In this document: positions 52,424 to 61,572 of the stretch, in pieces
How the letters are laid out: each line of letters opens with the position of its first letter
Numbering within the stretch: position 1 is the stretch's first letter
Source: [Clostridium] symbiosum
GTDB taxonomy: Bacteria; Bacillota; Clostridia; Lachnospirales; Lachnospiraceae
Direction of reading: 5' to 3'
Assembly: GCA_036419695.1 (NCBI GenBank)
Contig: CP143946.1
Coordinates: forward strand, 2,536,001-2,600,000
Length of the DNA stretch: 64,000 nt
The notes under the pieces: model-generated
What the model was told of the DNA's origin: nothing
What the model saw: the letters and a program-made list of their open reading frames with translations, nothing else
Databases searched by the model: none
Position numbers and translations under genes: made by a program

Positions 52424-52984
52424 ATGCGTGTGATATCGGGAAGCGCCAAGAGGCTGCTTTTGAAAACAATAGAAGGTAAGGATACCAGGCCTACCACAGA
52501 TAGAATTAAAGAGACGCTATTTAACATGATGCAGAATGATATTTATGGCTGCACTTTTTTAGATCTCTTCAGCGGAAGCGGAGCAATCGGCATCGAGGCG
52601 CTGAGCCGCGGCGCCGGGCTGGCCGTTATGGTGGAGAATAATAAAAGGGCAATCGAATGTATCAGGGAGAATCTTAAGACTACCCGTCTGGAAGAGAAGG
52701 CAATGGTGATGGACTGTGATGTGATAACCGCGCTTAAGCGTCTGGAGGACAGACAACTTACGTTTCATATCATTTTTATGGATCCGCCATACAATCAGCT
52801 TCTGGAGAAGACGGTGCTTGAATATCTGGCCCATTCGGCTTTGATTGACCGGGATACCCTTATTATTGCGGAAGCATCCAGGGAGACAGAGACGGATTAT
52901 CTTTCTGGGCTTGGCTTTGAACTTGTACGGGAAAAGGTGTATAAGACAAACAAGCATTTATTCATTACCAAAGGAGAAAACTAA
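52424..52984 (+). CDS. rsmD: 16S rRNA (guanine-966-N2)-methyltransferase RsmD
   Basis: RsmD methylates G966 of 16S rRNA. From ATG 52424 it has 186 residues and begins MRVISGSAKRLLL, the family's usual start; the open frame from 52394 lacks a ribosome site and begins almost on the promoter. The AdoMet site is FLDLFSGSGAIGIEALSRGA and the catalytic motif MDPPYNQ. It ends 2 bp before coaD, the common pairing. Confidence 0.96.
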   Translation: MRVISGSAKRLLLKTIEGKDTRPTTDRIKETLFNMMQNDIYGCTFLDLFSGSGAIGIEALSRGAGLAVMVENNKRAIECIRENLKTTRLEEKAMVMDCDVITALKRLEDRQLTFHIIFMDPPYNQLLEKTVLEYLAHSALIDRDTLIIAEASRETETDYLSGLGFELVREKVYKTNKHLFITKGEN

Positions 52985-52986
52985 AA

Positions 52987-53472
52987 ATGAAAACAGCCAT
53001 TTACCCGGGCAGCTTTGACCCGGTGACGCTCGGCCATTTTGATATAATTGAGCGTTCTTCCAAAATTTTTGATAAACTCATCGTCGGGGTTTTGAATAAT
53101 AGTGCAAAATCTCCGTTGTTTTCTGTCGAAGAACGTGTTAAGATGTTAAGGGATGTAACCTCACATTTTGGCAATGTGGAGGTGCAGTCTTTTGATGGTC
53201 TGCTGATTGATTTTGTACGCGGGAATCATGCGAACGTGATCGTCAGGGGACTCAGGGCTATTACGGATTTTGAGTATGAACTGCAGCTTGCGCAGATGAA
53301 CAGGGTTATTGCACCCGAGATAGACACACTGTTCCTGACTACCAATCTGAAATATGCATATTTAAGCTCCAGCATGGCGAAGGAAGTGGCCATGTACGGA
53401 GGTGATATTTCTTCCTTTCTGGCTCCCGAGGTTGCCGAGAAAGTGAGAAAGAAATATGCGGTGCAAAAGTGA
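52987..53472 (+). CDS. coaD: Phosphopantetheine adenylyltransferase
   Basis: CoaD transfers AMP to 4'-phosphopantetheine in coenzyme A synthesis. It has 161 residues. IYPGSFDPVTLGHFDIIERSSKIFD contains the nucleotidyltransferase TxGH-type motif (TLGH), VRGLRAITDFEYELQLAQMN and YAYLSSSMAKEVAMYGGDIS are conserved. The ATG follows AAAGGAG. Confidence 0.98.
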   Translation: MKTAIYPGSFDPVTLGHFDIIERSSKIFDKLIVGVLNNSAKSPLFSVEERVKMLRDVTSHFGNVEVQSFDGLLIDFVRGNHANVIVRGLRAITDFEYELQLAQMNRVIAPEIDTLFLTTNLKYAYLSSSMAKEVAMYGGDISSFLAPEVAEKVRKKYAVQK

Positions 53473-53501
53473 CAGGGAGCAAATAAGTAAGGAGAAAGAC
53501 T

Positions 53502-54095
53502 ATGAGCAGAATTGAACAGATCATTACAGAGATTGAAGACTATATCGACAGTTGTAAATATCAGGCGCTGTCCAATGCAAAGATTCTTGTTAATAAAGAA
53601 GAGATTGAGGAGCTGCTTGTGGAGCTCCGCTTAAGGATACCGGAAGAGATCAAGAAGTACCAGAAGATTATCAGCAACCAGGATGCGATTCTCCAGGAAG
53701 CACGCGCTCAGGCCGATGCCATGGTGGCGGAGGCAACGGCCCAGACGAATGAACTGGTGAATGAACATGAGATTATGCAGCGCGCCTATTCCGAGGCCAA
53801 CAGCATCATTGAACAGGCGAATGCCCAGGCCCAGGCAATTGTGGACGGTGCCGTGATTGAAGCGAATAATATCCGCCAGGGCTCCGTACAGTATACGGAC
53901 GATATGCTGCGCAGCCTTCAGACGATCATTAAGCACTCCATGGAGGGCGCACAGGGCAGATTCGACGCCTATATGAGTTCCATGCAGTCCAGCTTTGATA
54001 TTGTATCCTCCAACCGCAACGAGCTGGCGGGCAGCGTTGTGAGGGAGCCGGATGACAACGGTGAGGCTGCGGCTACAGAGATGACAGCAGAATAA
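53502..54095 (+). CDS. Uncharacterised coiled-coil protein downstream of coaD
   Basis: A 197-residue soluble protein, mainly one long helix. Residues about 60-150 form a coiled coil with Ala/Gln/Glu-rich heptads (EARAQADAMVAEATAQTNELV, SIIEQANAQAQAIVDGA), similar in texture to ATP synthase b/E-type stalk subunits and DivIVA-like proteins. The acidic tail is probably disordered. No catalytic motif is visible. It follows coaD by 29 bp behind AAGGAG and is the last gene of rsmD-coaD. Its last 23 bp overlap the end of convergent ylbJ. Function unknown. Confidence 0.85.
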   Translation: MSRIEQIITEIEDYIDSCKYQALSNAKILVNKEEIEELLVELRLRIPEEIKKYQKIISNQDAILQEARAQADAMVAEATAQTNELVNEHEIMQRAYSEANSIIEQANAQAQAIVDGAVIEANNIRQGSVQYTDDMLRSLQTIIKHSMEGAQGRFDAYMSSMQSSFDIVSSNRNELAGSVVREPDDNGEAAATEMTAE

Positions 54096-55086
54096 GAATA
54101 AAACATGCGAGACTGGCGTGAACCAGTTTCCAGAGTACATAATGCCGGATGGAGAGTCCGGCATTTTTTATAACCGTATTTGTCTGGGAGACGCCGGAGA
54201 GGCCTCCGAAGGCGGCCGAAAACAGGATTACAAGCGCAGCGGGCAGGCCGGACAGCGAGCGGGAGACATTGTCGATTCCCGTCGTCATTTCCACAAAACC
54301 GGTCAGAAGCGGTTTGACCGGTTCCGGGATCAGGCCGGAGCCGCAGATAAAACGCGCAAGGATGGAATACAGCATGATATATCCGCCGATTTTGACCATA
54401 ATTTCCAGGGAGGACATCATAATCTCGTCAAAGGGCTGGGATTTGGCGGGAGGCACATCCGCAGACACCCCCATGGACGTACCCGCATATCTATTTGCCG
54501 ATGTACCCGCAGATGTGCCCGCAGGCAGCGAGGCGGCGCTTCTGCCTTCGGTGGAATAGACGGCAGACGATTTTTTTTGTTCCCTGTTTCTGTCCCTGTA
54601 GAAAACCTGTACCAGAAAACCGAGCAGAATAACCGGTATGTAAAGGGAAAACGCGACTGAGAAAAACGGGACGGTACCATCCAGATGGGAATGGACATAT
54701 CCGGCTACGAACATCGGGCTGGGACAGCCTGCGATGGCCAGAAGCCGTTTTCCCTCATTTGCCGTGATTTTTCCTTCTCTCAGGAAATCGGCGGTCGTCT
54801 TGGCCCCCATCGGGTAGCCGCAGAGAAGCCCTGCCATCAGGGCATAGCTTCCGCCGTCCGACAGGTGAAGCAGCCTGAAAAGAGGGGAAAAGGGACGGGT
54901 GATGAGAGGCACGCCTCCCCAGGCCACGAGCAGGCTGGAACAAAGCATAAAGGGAAGTAATGTCGGGAGCACCACGTTAAACCACAGCAGAAGACCGGAC
55001 TTGGCTCCCTCAAAGGACTGGGCCGGATGCATCAGCAGGAAAATCAGGATCAGGACCGGGATGACCGGCAGGATGGATTTTTTCAT
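54073..55086 (-). CDS. ylbJ: YlbJ-like sporulation integral membrane protein
   Basis: A 337-residue membrane protein with nucleoside-recognition (Gate) motifs, resembling YlbJ, a sigma-E-dependent protein needed for spore cortex formation in B. subtilis. Characteristic parts are LLLWFNVVLPTLLPFMLCSSLL, GLLCGYPMGAKTTADFLREGKI, GCPSPMFVAGYV and AAFGGLSGVSQTNTVIKNAGL. A hydrophilic loop (about residues 178-215) is rich in Ala, Gly, Thr and Ser and looks like an expanded insertion. The MKKSIL start at 55086 was chosen because longer forms would overlap the divergent M23 gene. The 3' end overlaps the coiled-coil gene and contains its terminator. Confidence 0.85.
   Translation of the reverse strand: MKKSILPVIPVLILIFLLMHPAQSFEGAKSGLLLWFNVVLPTLLPFMLCSSLLVAWGGVPLITRPFSPLFRLLHLSDGGSYALMAGLLCGYPMGAKTTADFLREGKITANEGKRLLAIAGCPSPMFVAGYVHSHLDGTVPFFSVAFSLYIPVILLGFLVQVFYRDRNREQKKSSAVYSTEGRSAASLPAGTSAGTSANRYAGTSMGVSADVPPAKSQPFDEIMMSSLEIMVKIGGYIMLYSILARFICGSGLIPEPVKPLLTGFVEMTTGIDNVSRSLSGLPAALVILFSAAFGGLSGVSQTNTVIKNAGLSIRHYVLWKLVHASLACFILILLSSL
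54141..54169 (+). terminator. Plus-strand terminator located inside ylbJ
   Basis: AATGCCGGA (54141-54149) pairs with TCCGGCATT (54157-54165), followed by TTTTT on the plus strand. It ends the rsmD-coaD transcript but lies within the C-terminal codons of ylbJ. Confidence 0.85.
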
Positions 55087-55117
55087 AAGAGTCCGAATAG
55101 AATGTTTTATATAATAT

Positions 55118-55942
55118 ATGTCCGGAAGCGATTCTCTTATGTTCATTATATTTCTCATTCTGTTATCCGTCTTTAACACAACCATGTTTCACTGGCTGGG
55201 GCAGAACCCTGGCTTTTACCAGTTGAATGCCTATACCTGGGAGAGTGACGACTTCAGGAGCATGAAACTGGGAGCGGCCATTGCCGGGCAGAAAAGCCCG
55301 GATTACGATCAGATAGCATCCCTGATGCTGGAACATGAATTTGATTTGACAGACTGTAAGGATTTGACGTATCATAACAGCATGGCCCTGATGCAGAAGC
55401 CGGCCGCTTATAAGAAGCTGGCGGGTGCGTATGAGGTGATCCTTACGGATTTAAAATACTTTCCCATCCCGGAGAGCACGAGGGCGGGTACGCCTTTTCC
55501 CGTCTATGAGGACAGCTGGAAACAGAAGCGGACTTACGGCGGAGAGAGGGGACATGAGGGCTGCGATATCATGGGCACGGAGCGGGAGCGCGGTTTTTAT
55601 CCCGTCATAAGTATCAGCGACGGCACGGTGGAAAAGATGGGCTGGCTGGAACAGGGAGGCTGGCGGATCGGAATCAGGACGCCGTCGGGCGCTTACATCT
55701 ATTATGCCCATCTCTACTCCTATGCAGGAGATTTAAAGGTGGGAGATAAGGTGAGGGCGGGAGAGCTGCTCGGCTATATGGGGGATTCCGGCTATGGAAA
55801 GCAGGAGAACACGGTGGGCAATTTTGCCGTGCATCTGCATCTGGGAATTTACATCCGGACCGATCATTATGAAGAGCTGAGCGTAAATCCGTACTGGATA
55901 TTAAAATATCTGGAAAAAAACCGATTGAAATACAATTACTGA
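55118..55942 (+). CDS. M23 family peptidoglycan metallopeptidase, membrane-anchored
   Basis: A 274-residue secreted or anchored protein. An N-terminal hydrophobic segment (LMFIIFLILLSVFNTTMF) is followed by about 120 residues of unknown fold, then the LytM/M23 domain: HEGCDIMGTERERG supplies the first His and Asp ligands, ISDGTVEKMGWLEQGGWRIGIRT the core and AVHLHLGIYI the final HxH. It should cut peptide cross-links in the cell wall. An ATG at 55139 is a possible alternative start. It is divergent from ylbJ, so a spore-cortex or sporulation role is plausible, by analogy with SpoIIQ-like proteins, but not shown. Confidence 0.87.
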   Translation: MSGSDSLMFIIFLILLSVFNTTMFHWLGQNPGFYQLNAYTWESDDFRSMKLGAAIAGQKSPDYDQIASLMLEHEFDLTDCKDLTYHNSMALMQKPAAYKKLAGAYEVILTDLKYFPIPESTRAGTPFPVYEDSWKQKRTYGGERGHEGCDIMGTERERGFYPVISISDGTVEKMGWLEQGGWRIGIRTPSGAYIYYAHLYSYAGDLKVGDKVRAGELLGYMGDSGYGKQENTVGNFAVHLHLGIYIRTDHYEELSVNPYWILKYLEKNRLKYNY

Positions 55943-55965
55943 CAGTGAATAAAGGAGATTATAAA

Positions 55966-57363
55966 TTGGACTACAGAGAACTTCCGGCTGATTTTCTGGA
56001 AAAGATGAGAGGCCTTTTAAAAGACGAATTTGAGGAGTATCTGGCCTGTTTTTCGGAGCCTCCCCACTATGGGCTGAGGGTCAACCGGCTTAAATGTCCG
56101 CCCGGGGAATTTGCCGCGGCCTGCGGCTGGGAGCTTTCGCCGGTGCCCTGGATCGACAACGGTTTCTACTATGATAAGGAGTTAAAGCCGGCCAGGCATC
56201 CGTGGTATTATGCCGGCCTTTACTATCTGCAGGAACCGAGCGCCATGACACCGGCGTCACTTCTGCCGGTCACACCGGGGGACCGCGTCCTGGATCTCTG
56301 TGCGGCCCCCGGAGGAAAGAGCACGGAACTGGCCGCGAAGCTGATGGGCCAGGGCCTCCTTTTTTCCAATGATATCAGCAATTCCAGGGCAAAGGCGCTG
56401 CTCAAGAACCTGGAACGGTTTGGAGCCGGAAATATCTGTGTCTCCAGCGAGACGCCGGAGAAGCTTTCGATGCGGTTTGGGGAATTTTTCGACAAGATTC
56501 TGATCGACGCCCCCTGTTCCGGCGAGGGAATGTTCCGGCGCGACAGCGATATGGTCAAGAGCTACAGGGAGAAGGGGCCTGATTATTACAGTGAAATCCA
56601 GTATGGGATTGTCACGGAGGCCGTTAAGATGCTGCGTCCCGGAGGGATGCTCCTTTACTCAACCTGTACCTTTGATGAGAAGGAAAATGAGGGAACCATC
56701 CGGCGCCTGTTGAGTGAACACGGCGATATGCATCCGGTGCCGCTTGAAAAGCGGGAAGGATTTGCGCCGGGCATCGGGATACCGGAGTGTGTAAGGCTGT
56801 TTCCCCACAAAATACGCGGGGAAGGCCATTTTATCGCCCTCCTGAAGAAGGATGGGGAAGAAAATATGCCGGCCGGTGCCGGACAATCGGAAAAAATATC
56901 CGCCCGGGGAGGAAATGGCTGGCCGAAAGAGCTGGAACCGGTCCGCGATTTTCTCAATATGACAAAGGCGGACTGGGAACCGGAACGCCTGTATCAGGTC
57001 GGCGATACGGTATATTATCTGCCGGAGCCCTTTTCGGGGAAGGGGAAGGCGTATTTAAAGAATGTCCGCTATCTGAGGACAGGCCTTCTGCTGGGAGAAT
57101 TGAAAAAAGGCCGTTTTGAACCGTCCCAGGCGCTTGCCATGTTCCTGAAGGCAGAGCAGTTTAAGGACAGCTTTCATATGGCCTCGGAGGATGAGCGGGT
57201 AATCCGCTATCTGAAGGGAGAGACGGTCCAGCTTACGGAGGATGAGGTCACGGCCGGAAAGGGCTGGTGCCTGGTCTGCGTGGACGGCTGGCCTCTGGGT
57301 TTTGCCAAACGCCAGGGCGGCATTCTCAAGAATAAATATTATCCTGGATGGAGGTGGCAGTGA
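55966..57363 (+). CDS. RsmB/RsmF-type RNA (cytosine-5)-methyltransferase
   Basis: A 465-residue NOL1/NOP2/sun-family methylase that modifies cytosines of rRNA, similar to RsmF. The AdoMet site is VLDLCAAPGGKSTELAAKL. The two catalytic Cys lie in DAPCSGEGMFRR and LLYSTCTF. The C-terminal half (GWPKELEPVRDFL...LFPHKIRGEGHFIALL) is the RsmF-like extension that includes a PUA-like domain. TTG 55966 behind AAAGGAG is preferred over the GTG at 55945, which lies before that site. Its stop overlaps the next start by one base. Confidence 0.93.
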   Translation: MDYRELPADFLEKMRGLLKDEFEEYLACFSEPPHYGLRVNRLKCPPGEFAAACGWELSPVPWIDNGFYYDKELKPARHPWYYAGLYYLQEPSAMTPASLLPVTPGDRVLDLCAAPGGKSTELAAKLMGQGLLFSNDISNSRAKALLKNLERFGAGNICVSSETPEKLSMRFGEFFDKILIDAPCSGEGMFRRDSDMVKSYREKGPDYYSEIQYGIVTEAVKMLRPGGMLLYSTCTFDEKENEGTIRRLLSEHGDMHPVPLEKREGFAPGIGIPECVRLFPHKIRGEGHFIALLKKDGEENMPAGAGQSEKISARGGNGWPKELEPVRDFLNMTKADWEPERLYQVGDTVYYLPEPFSGKGKAYLKNVRYLRTGLLLGELKKGRFEPSQALAMFLKAEQFKDSFHMASEDERVIRYLKGETVQLTEDEVTAGKGWCLVCVDGWPLGFAKRQGGILKNKYYPGWRWQ

Positions 57364-58097
57364 TGGCCGGTACAATCAGGCTTGACAAATTTCTGGCGGA
57401 GATGAAAAAAGGGACGAGAAGCCAGGTGAAGGAGGCAATCCGCAAGGGGCGTGTGCTGGTGGATGGGGCAGTCTGCCGGGAGTCCGATTATAAATTTGAC
57501 CCGGCTGCCGTGTCCGTTTGTATGGACGGAGAGGAAGTGGCTTTCTCTTCCGTCGAATATTTTATGCTTAATAAACCCCAGGGCGTCGTATCCGCGACGG
57601 AGGACAACCTGCATCCCACCGTCATTTCCCTGATAGGGGATGCGAAGAGGAAGGATCTCTTTCCGGTCGGACGGCTGGACATCGATACGGAGGGCCTTCT
57701 GCTGATCACAAATGACGGTAAACTGGCCCACGAACTCCTGTCACCGAAAAAGCATGTGGACAAGGTTTATTTTGCAAAGGTTAAGGGAAAACTGAGGGAA
57801 GACGTTACAGAGGCCTTCAGGAACGGAATTACGCTGGCAGACCAAACCACTGTACTTCCGGCAGAACTTCTGATAGAATCTTCTTATGAAGAAGACGGGG
57901 AACCGGTCTGTGAGGCCAGGCTCACGATCCATGAAGGAAAGTTTCATCAGGTTAAGAGAATGTTTGAGGCAGCCGGAGGACAGGTTGTCTTTTTGAAACG
58001 CCTCTCCATGGGGCCGCTGATGCTGGATCCGTTACTGGAACCGGGAGAGAGCCGTCCCTTGACCGCAGAGGAATTAAAGGCGCTTAGAAAGAGCTGA
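57363..58097 (+). CDS. Pseudouridine synthase, RsuA family
   Basis: A 244-residue RsuA/RluB/E/F-type pseudouridine synthase acting on rRNA. An N-terminal S4 domain (IRLDKFLAEMKKGTRSQVKEAI) precedes the catalytic core, with the nucleophilic Asp in VGRLDIDTEGLLLITND and the conserved MLNKPQGVVSA and EGKFHQVKRMF. ATG 57363 overlaps the previous stop and follows GGAGG; 16S U516 is the usual target of short RsuA proteins, but the target here is not determined. Confidence 0.93.
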   Translation: MAGTIRLDKFLAEMKKGTRSQVKEAIRKGRVLVDGAVCRESDYKFDPAAVSVCMDGEEVAFSSVEYFMLNKPQGVVSATEDNLHPTVISLIGDAKRKDLFPVGRLDIDTEGLLLITNDGKLAHELLSPKKHVDKVYFAKVKGKLREDVTEAFRNGITLADQTTVLPAELLIESSYEEDGEPVCEARLTIHEGKFHQVKRMFEAAGGQVVFLKRLSMGPLMLDPLLEPGESRPLTAEELKALRKS

Positions 58098-58132
58098 GCG
58101 GAGGAGAATGAACGATAAGGAGCTGTATATCG

Positions 58133-58810
58133 ATGTTAGAAGGAAAAAAAGCGGCAATATTTGATTTAGATGGAACGCTGGTGGATTCCATGTGGATGTG
58201 GAAGGCGATTGACATCGAATTTCTGGGGCGTTTCGGCTACGGCTGCCCCGACGATCTGCAGAGAGCCATCGAGGGGATGAGTTTTTCGGAGACGGCCGCC
58301 TATTTTAAGGAGCGCTTTGCACTGCCGATGGAACTCGATGAGATTAAGGATATCTGGGTTAAGATGTCCATAGATAAATACCGCCATGAAGTGCCGCTCA
58401 AACCGGGGGCAAAGGCGTTTTTAAAGGAATTGCGCGGACGCGGTTTCAAGCTGGGAATCGCCACCAGCAACGGACGGGACATGGTGGACGCGGTGCTTGG
58501 CTCTTTAAAAGTGGAGCCGTATTTTGACGTGGTGACGACGGCCTGCGAGGTTGCCGCCGGGAAACCTGCGCCCGACATTTACCTGAAGGTATCGGACACC
58601 CTGAAGGTGTCTCCACAGCAGTGCCTCGTATTTGAGGACATTCCGGCCGGAATTCTGGCGGGCAAGAGGGCCGGGATGACGGTCTGCGCGGTGGAGGATG
58701 AATTTTCACTCGACTTAACCCAGGAAAAACAGTCCATGGCGGACTATTACATAAAAGACTATGAGGAACTGCTTATGAGGGAAACGTTTCAAACACAGGC
58801 AGACAGATAA
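58133..58810 (+). CDS. HAD-superfamily hydrolase, beta-phosphoglucomutase-like
   Basis: A 225-residue HAD subfamily IA hydrolase. The nucleophile motif is AAIFDLDGTLVDSMWMW, motif II GIATSNGR, motif III KPAPDIYLKVSDTL and motif IV VFEDIPAGILAGKRAGM. A helical cap lies between motifs I and II. It could be a sugar-phosphate phosphatase or mutase. The ATG follows AAGGAG. It is flanked by RNA-modification genes that give no hint of the substrate. Confidence 0.9.
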   Translation: MLEGKKAAIFDLDGTLVDSMWMWKAIDIEFLGRFGYGCPDDLQRAIEGMSFSETAAYFKERFALPMELDEIKDIWVKMSIDKYRHEVPLKPGAKAFLKELRGRGFKLGIATSNGRDMVDAVLGSLKVEPYFDVVTTACEVAAGKPAPDIYLKVSDTLKVSPQQCLVFEDIPAGILAGKRAGMTVCAVEDEFSLDLTQEKQSMADYYIKDYEELLMRETFQTQADR

Positions 58811-58824
58811 TTGGAGAAAATGTG

Positions 58825-60756
58825 ATGATACATGATTATTTACCGATTTCAAGGGCAGATATGGAAAAACGCGGATGGGAAGAGTGTGATTTTATCTATG
58901 TGACGGGTGACGCCTATGTGGATCACCCGTCCTTTGGCCATGCCATTATCAGCCGTATCCTGGAATCACACGGTTACCGGGTGGGAATTATCGCCCAGCC
59001 GGACTGGAAGGACGCAGACAGTGTCCAGATTCTGGGAGAGCCGAGGCTGGGATACCTTGTTTCGGCCGGCAATATGGATTCCATGGTAAACCATTATTCC
59101 GTTTCCAAGAAAAGGCGCGCAAAGGATTCCTATACCCCCGGCGGCGTGATGGGTAAAAGACCCGATTACGCCACGGTTGTCTATTGCAACCTGATACGTT
59201 CCATATCAAAGAAACCGATTATCATCGGAGGAATCGAGGCCAGCTTAAGGCGCCTGGCCCACTACGATTACTGGTCGGGGAAAATGAAACGGTCGATTCT
59301 GCTGGATTCCCAGGCCGATCTGCTTTCCTACGGGATGGGCGAACGCTCCATTGTCGAGATTGCCGATGCGCTTAACAGCGGAATTGATATCAAGGATATT
59401 ACGTTTATAGACGGGACGGTCTACAAGGCCGATTCACTGGCATCGGTGTACGATGAGGTGATGCTTCCCTCCTATAAAGATCTGACGGGGGATAAAAAAG
59501 AATACGCGAAAAGTTTTTATACACAGTACTCCAATACGGATCCCTTTTCGGGCAAACGTCTGGTGGAGCCATATGGGGAGCATCTCTTCGTGATCCAGAA
59601 TCCGGCGTCGAAACCGCTCAGTGAAGAGGAGATGGACGATGTTTACGCCCTTCCTTATATGAGAAATTACCACCCTTCCTATGAGGCGGCGGGGGGGATT
59701 CCGGCCATCACCGAGGTGAAGTTCAGCCTGATCAGCAACCGCGGATGTTTCGGCGGCTGCAGTTTCTGCGCCCTGACCTTCCATCAGGGAAGAATTGTAC
59801 AGACGAGGAGCCATGAATCGATTGTGGAGGAGGCAAAGCTTCTGACACAGGACCCCGATTTTAAGGGATATATCCACGACGTGGGCGGCCCGACGGCCAA
59901 TTTCAGGCACCCGTCCTGCGAAAAACAGATGAAGGCGGGAGTCTGCCCGAATAAACAGTGCCTGTTTCCTAAACCATGTAAAAATTTAAACGCCGATCAC
60001 AGCGACTATATTGCGCTGCTCAGAAAACTTCGTGATATACCGAAGGTTAAAAAGGTATTTATCCGCTCGGGCATCCGCTTCGATTATCTGCTGGCGGATC
60101 CGGGACATGCCTTTTTAAAGGAGCTGTGCCAGTACCATGTCAGCGGCCAGCTGAAAGTGGCCCCGGAGCATATTTCCGACAACGTGTTGAAGAGAATGGG
60201 AAAACCGGAAAACAGCGTATACCGGCAGTTTATGAAGGAATACGCGAGGATGAATGAGAAGCTGGGGATGAAACAGTTCCTTGTTCCCTATCTGATGTCC
60301 TCCCATCCCGGCTCGACGCTTACGGAGGCGGTGGAGCTGGCGGAATATCTGAGGGATCTGGGCTATATGCCGGAGCAGGTGCAGGATTTCTATCCGACGC
60401 CGTCCACGCTTTCCACCTGCATGTATTATACAGGATACGATCCGAGGACAATGGAGAAAGTCTATGTGCCGACCAATCCCCACGAGAAGGCAATGCAGAG
60501 AGCGCTGATCCAGTACAGGAACCCCAAGAACTATGAACTGGTCATGGAGGCCCTTAAGGCAGCCGGAAGAACCGATCTCATCGGCTTTGATAAAAAGTGC
60601 CTGATCCGGCCGAGACAGACGGGTTATCAGAATTACGGCAGAAAAAAAGAAGATGGGAAACCGGATGGAAGAGCCGGCAGAAGGCCGGACGGAAAAGCAG
60701 CCAAACCGGTAAAGAAAAAGACCATCAGGAATGTGCATAAAAAATCAGGAAGGTGA
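58825..60756 (+). CDS. YgiQ family radical SAM protein
   Basis: A 643-residue radical SAM protein of the UPF0313/YgiQ group. The N-terminal B12-binding-like region has FIYVTGDAYVDHPSFGHAII; the cluster-binding motif is CFGGCSFC in NRGCFGGCSFCALTFHQGR; DPDFKGYIHDVGGPTANFR and the CPNKQCLFPKPCKNL cysteines are also conserved. The C-terminal 60 residues are highly basic and probably unstructured, possibly for RNA contact. ATG 58825 follows TTGGAGA; a GTG directly before it is the alternative. Its substrate is not known. Confidence 0.93.
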   Translation: MIHDYLPISRADMEKRGWEECDFIYVTGDAYVDHPSFGHAIISRILESHGYRVGIIAQPDWKDADSVQILGEPRLGYLVSAGNMDSMVNHYSVSKKRRAKDSYTPGGVMGKRPDYATVVYCNLIRSISKKPIIIGGIEASLRRLAHYDYWSGKMKRSILLDSQADLLSYGMGERSIVEIADALNSGIDIKDITFIDGTVYKADSLASVYDEVMLPSYKDLTGDKKEYAKSFYTQYSNTDPFSGKRLVEPYGEHLFVIQNPASKPLSEEEMDDVYALPYMRNYHPSYEAAGGIPAITEVKFSLISNRGCFGGCSFCALTFHQGRIVQTRSHESIVEEAKLLTQDPDFKGYIHDVGGPTANFRHPSCEKQMKAGVCPNKQCLFPKPCKNLNADHSDYIALLRKLRDIPKVKKVFIRSGIRFDYLLADPGHAFLKELCQYHVSGQLKVAPEHISDNVLKRMGKPENSVYRQFMKEYARMNEKLGMKQFLVPYLMSSHPGSTLTEAVELAEYLRDLGYMPEQVQDFYPTPSTLSTCMYYTGYDPRTMEKVYVPTNPHEKAMQRALIQYRNPKNYELVMEALKAAGRTDLIGFDKKCLIRPRQTGYQNYGRKKEDGKPDGRAGRRPDGKAAKPVKKKTIRNVHKKSGR

Positions 60757-60762
60757 TACGGA

Positions 60763-61572
60763 ATGAAGATAGCAATAGTAACGGGAGCTTCCTCCGGCAT
60801 GGGCCGGGAGACGGCGGTACAGCTGGCGGATCGCTTTGCCGGCTTTGGAGAAATCTGGCTGGTTGCCAGAAGAATGGACCGGCTTATGGAGCTGGAAAAA
60901 CAGCTTCCGGTCCCGGTTCGGAAATTTGCGGTTGATCTCACGGATGAGACCCAGCTTTCCGAGCTTTCCGAGGCGCTTAGGAGGGAACAGCCGGATGTCA
61001 AAATTCTGGTGAATGCCTCCGGTTACGGAAAGATAGGCAGCGTCGGAAGCGTTGCATTAAAGGATGAGACGGGGATGGTGCGCTTGAACTGCGAGGCTCT
61101 CTGCGTCGTCACCCATATGGTTCTGCCTTATATGAGCAAAAACAGCCGAATTATCCAGTATGCGTCCTCGGCGTCCTTCCTGCCGCAGCCCGGCTTTGCC
61201 GTTTATGCGGCGACCAAGGCTTTTGTCTTAAGTTACAGCCGCGCCCTCGGTGAGGAACTTAAAAAGCGCGGTATCTATGTCACGGCGGTATGTCCGGGCC
61301 CGGTGAAAACCGAGTTTTTCGATATAGCGGAGACAACGGGACGTATTCCGCTCTACAAGCGCCTGACCATGGCGGATCCGGTGAAAGTGGTGAAGCTGGC
61401 GGTGCGTGACAGCCTGATGGGAAAGCCGGTCTCCGTCTACGGGTTTGTGATGAAAAGTTTCCGTCTGATGTGCAAGGCCGTGCCGCACAGTCTCATTCTT
61501 AAAATCATGTCATGCATTTCACCAAAACAGGTGGTAAAACCGGAAGAGGAGAACGAAAGTGAAAAAAAGTAA
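60763..61572 (+). CDS. Short-chain dehydrogenase/reductase
   Basis: A 269-residue classical SDR. The NAD(P) loop is VTGASSGMGRETAVQ, the NAG-equivalent VNASGYG, and the catalytic Ser and YxxxK lie in SSASFLPQPGFAVYAATKAFV. It is similar to the DltE/YqjQ-like group of SDRs, with LGEELKKRGIYVTAVCPGPVKTEFF. Starts behind AAGGTG, 6 bp after the YgiQ gene. The substrate is unknown. Confidence 0.9.
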   Translation: MKIAIVTGASSGMGRETAVQLADRFAGFGEIWLVARRMDRLMELEKQLPVPVRKFAVDLTDETQLSELSEALRREQPDVKILVNASGYGKIGSVGSVALKDETGMVRLNCEALCVVTHMVLPYMSKNSRIIQYASSASFLPQPGFAVYAATKAFVLSYSRALGEELKKRGIYVTAVCPGPVKTEFFDIAETTGRIPLYKRLTMADPVKVVKLAVRDSLMGKPVSVYGFVMKSFRLMCKAVPHSLILKIMSCISPKQVVKPEEENESEKK

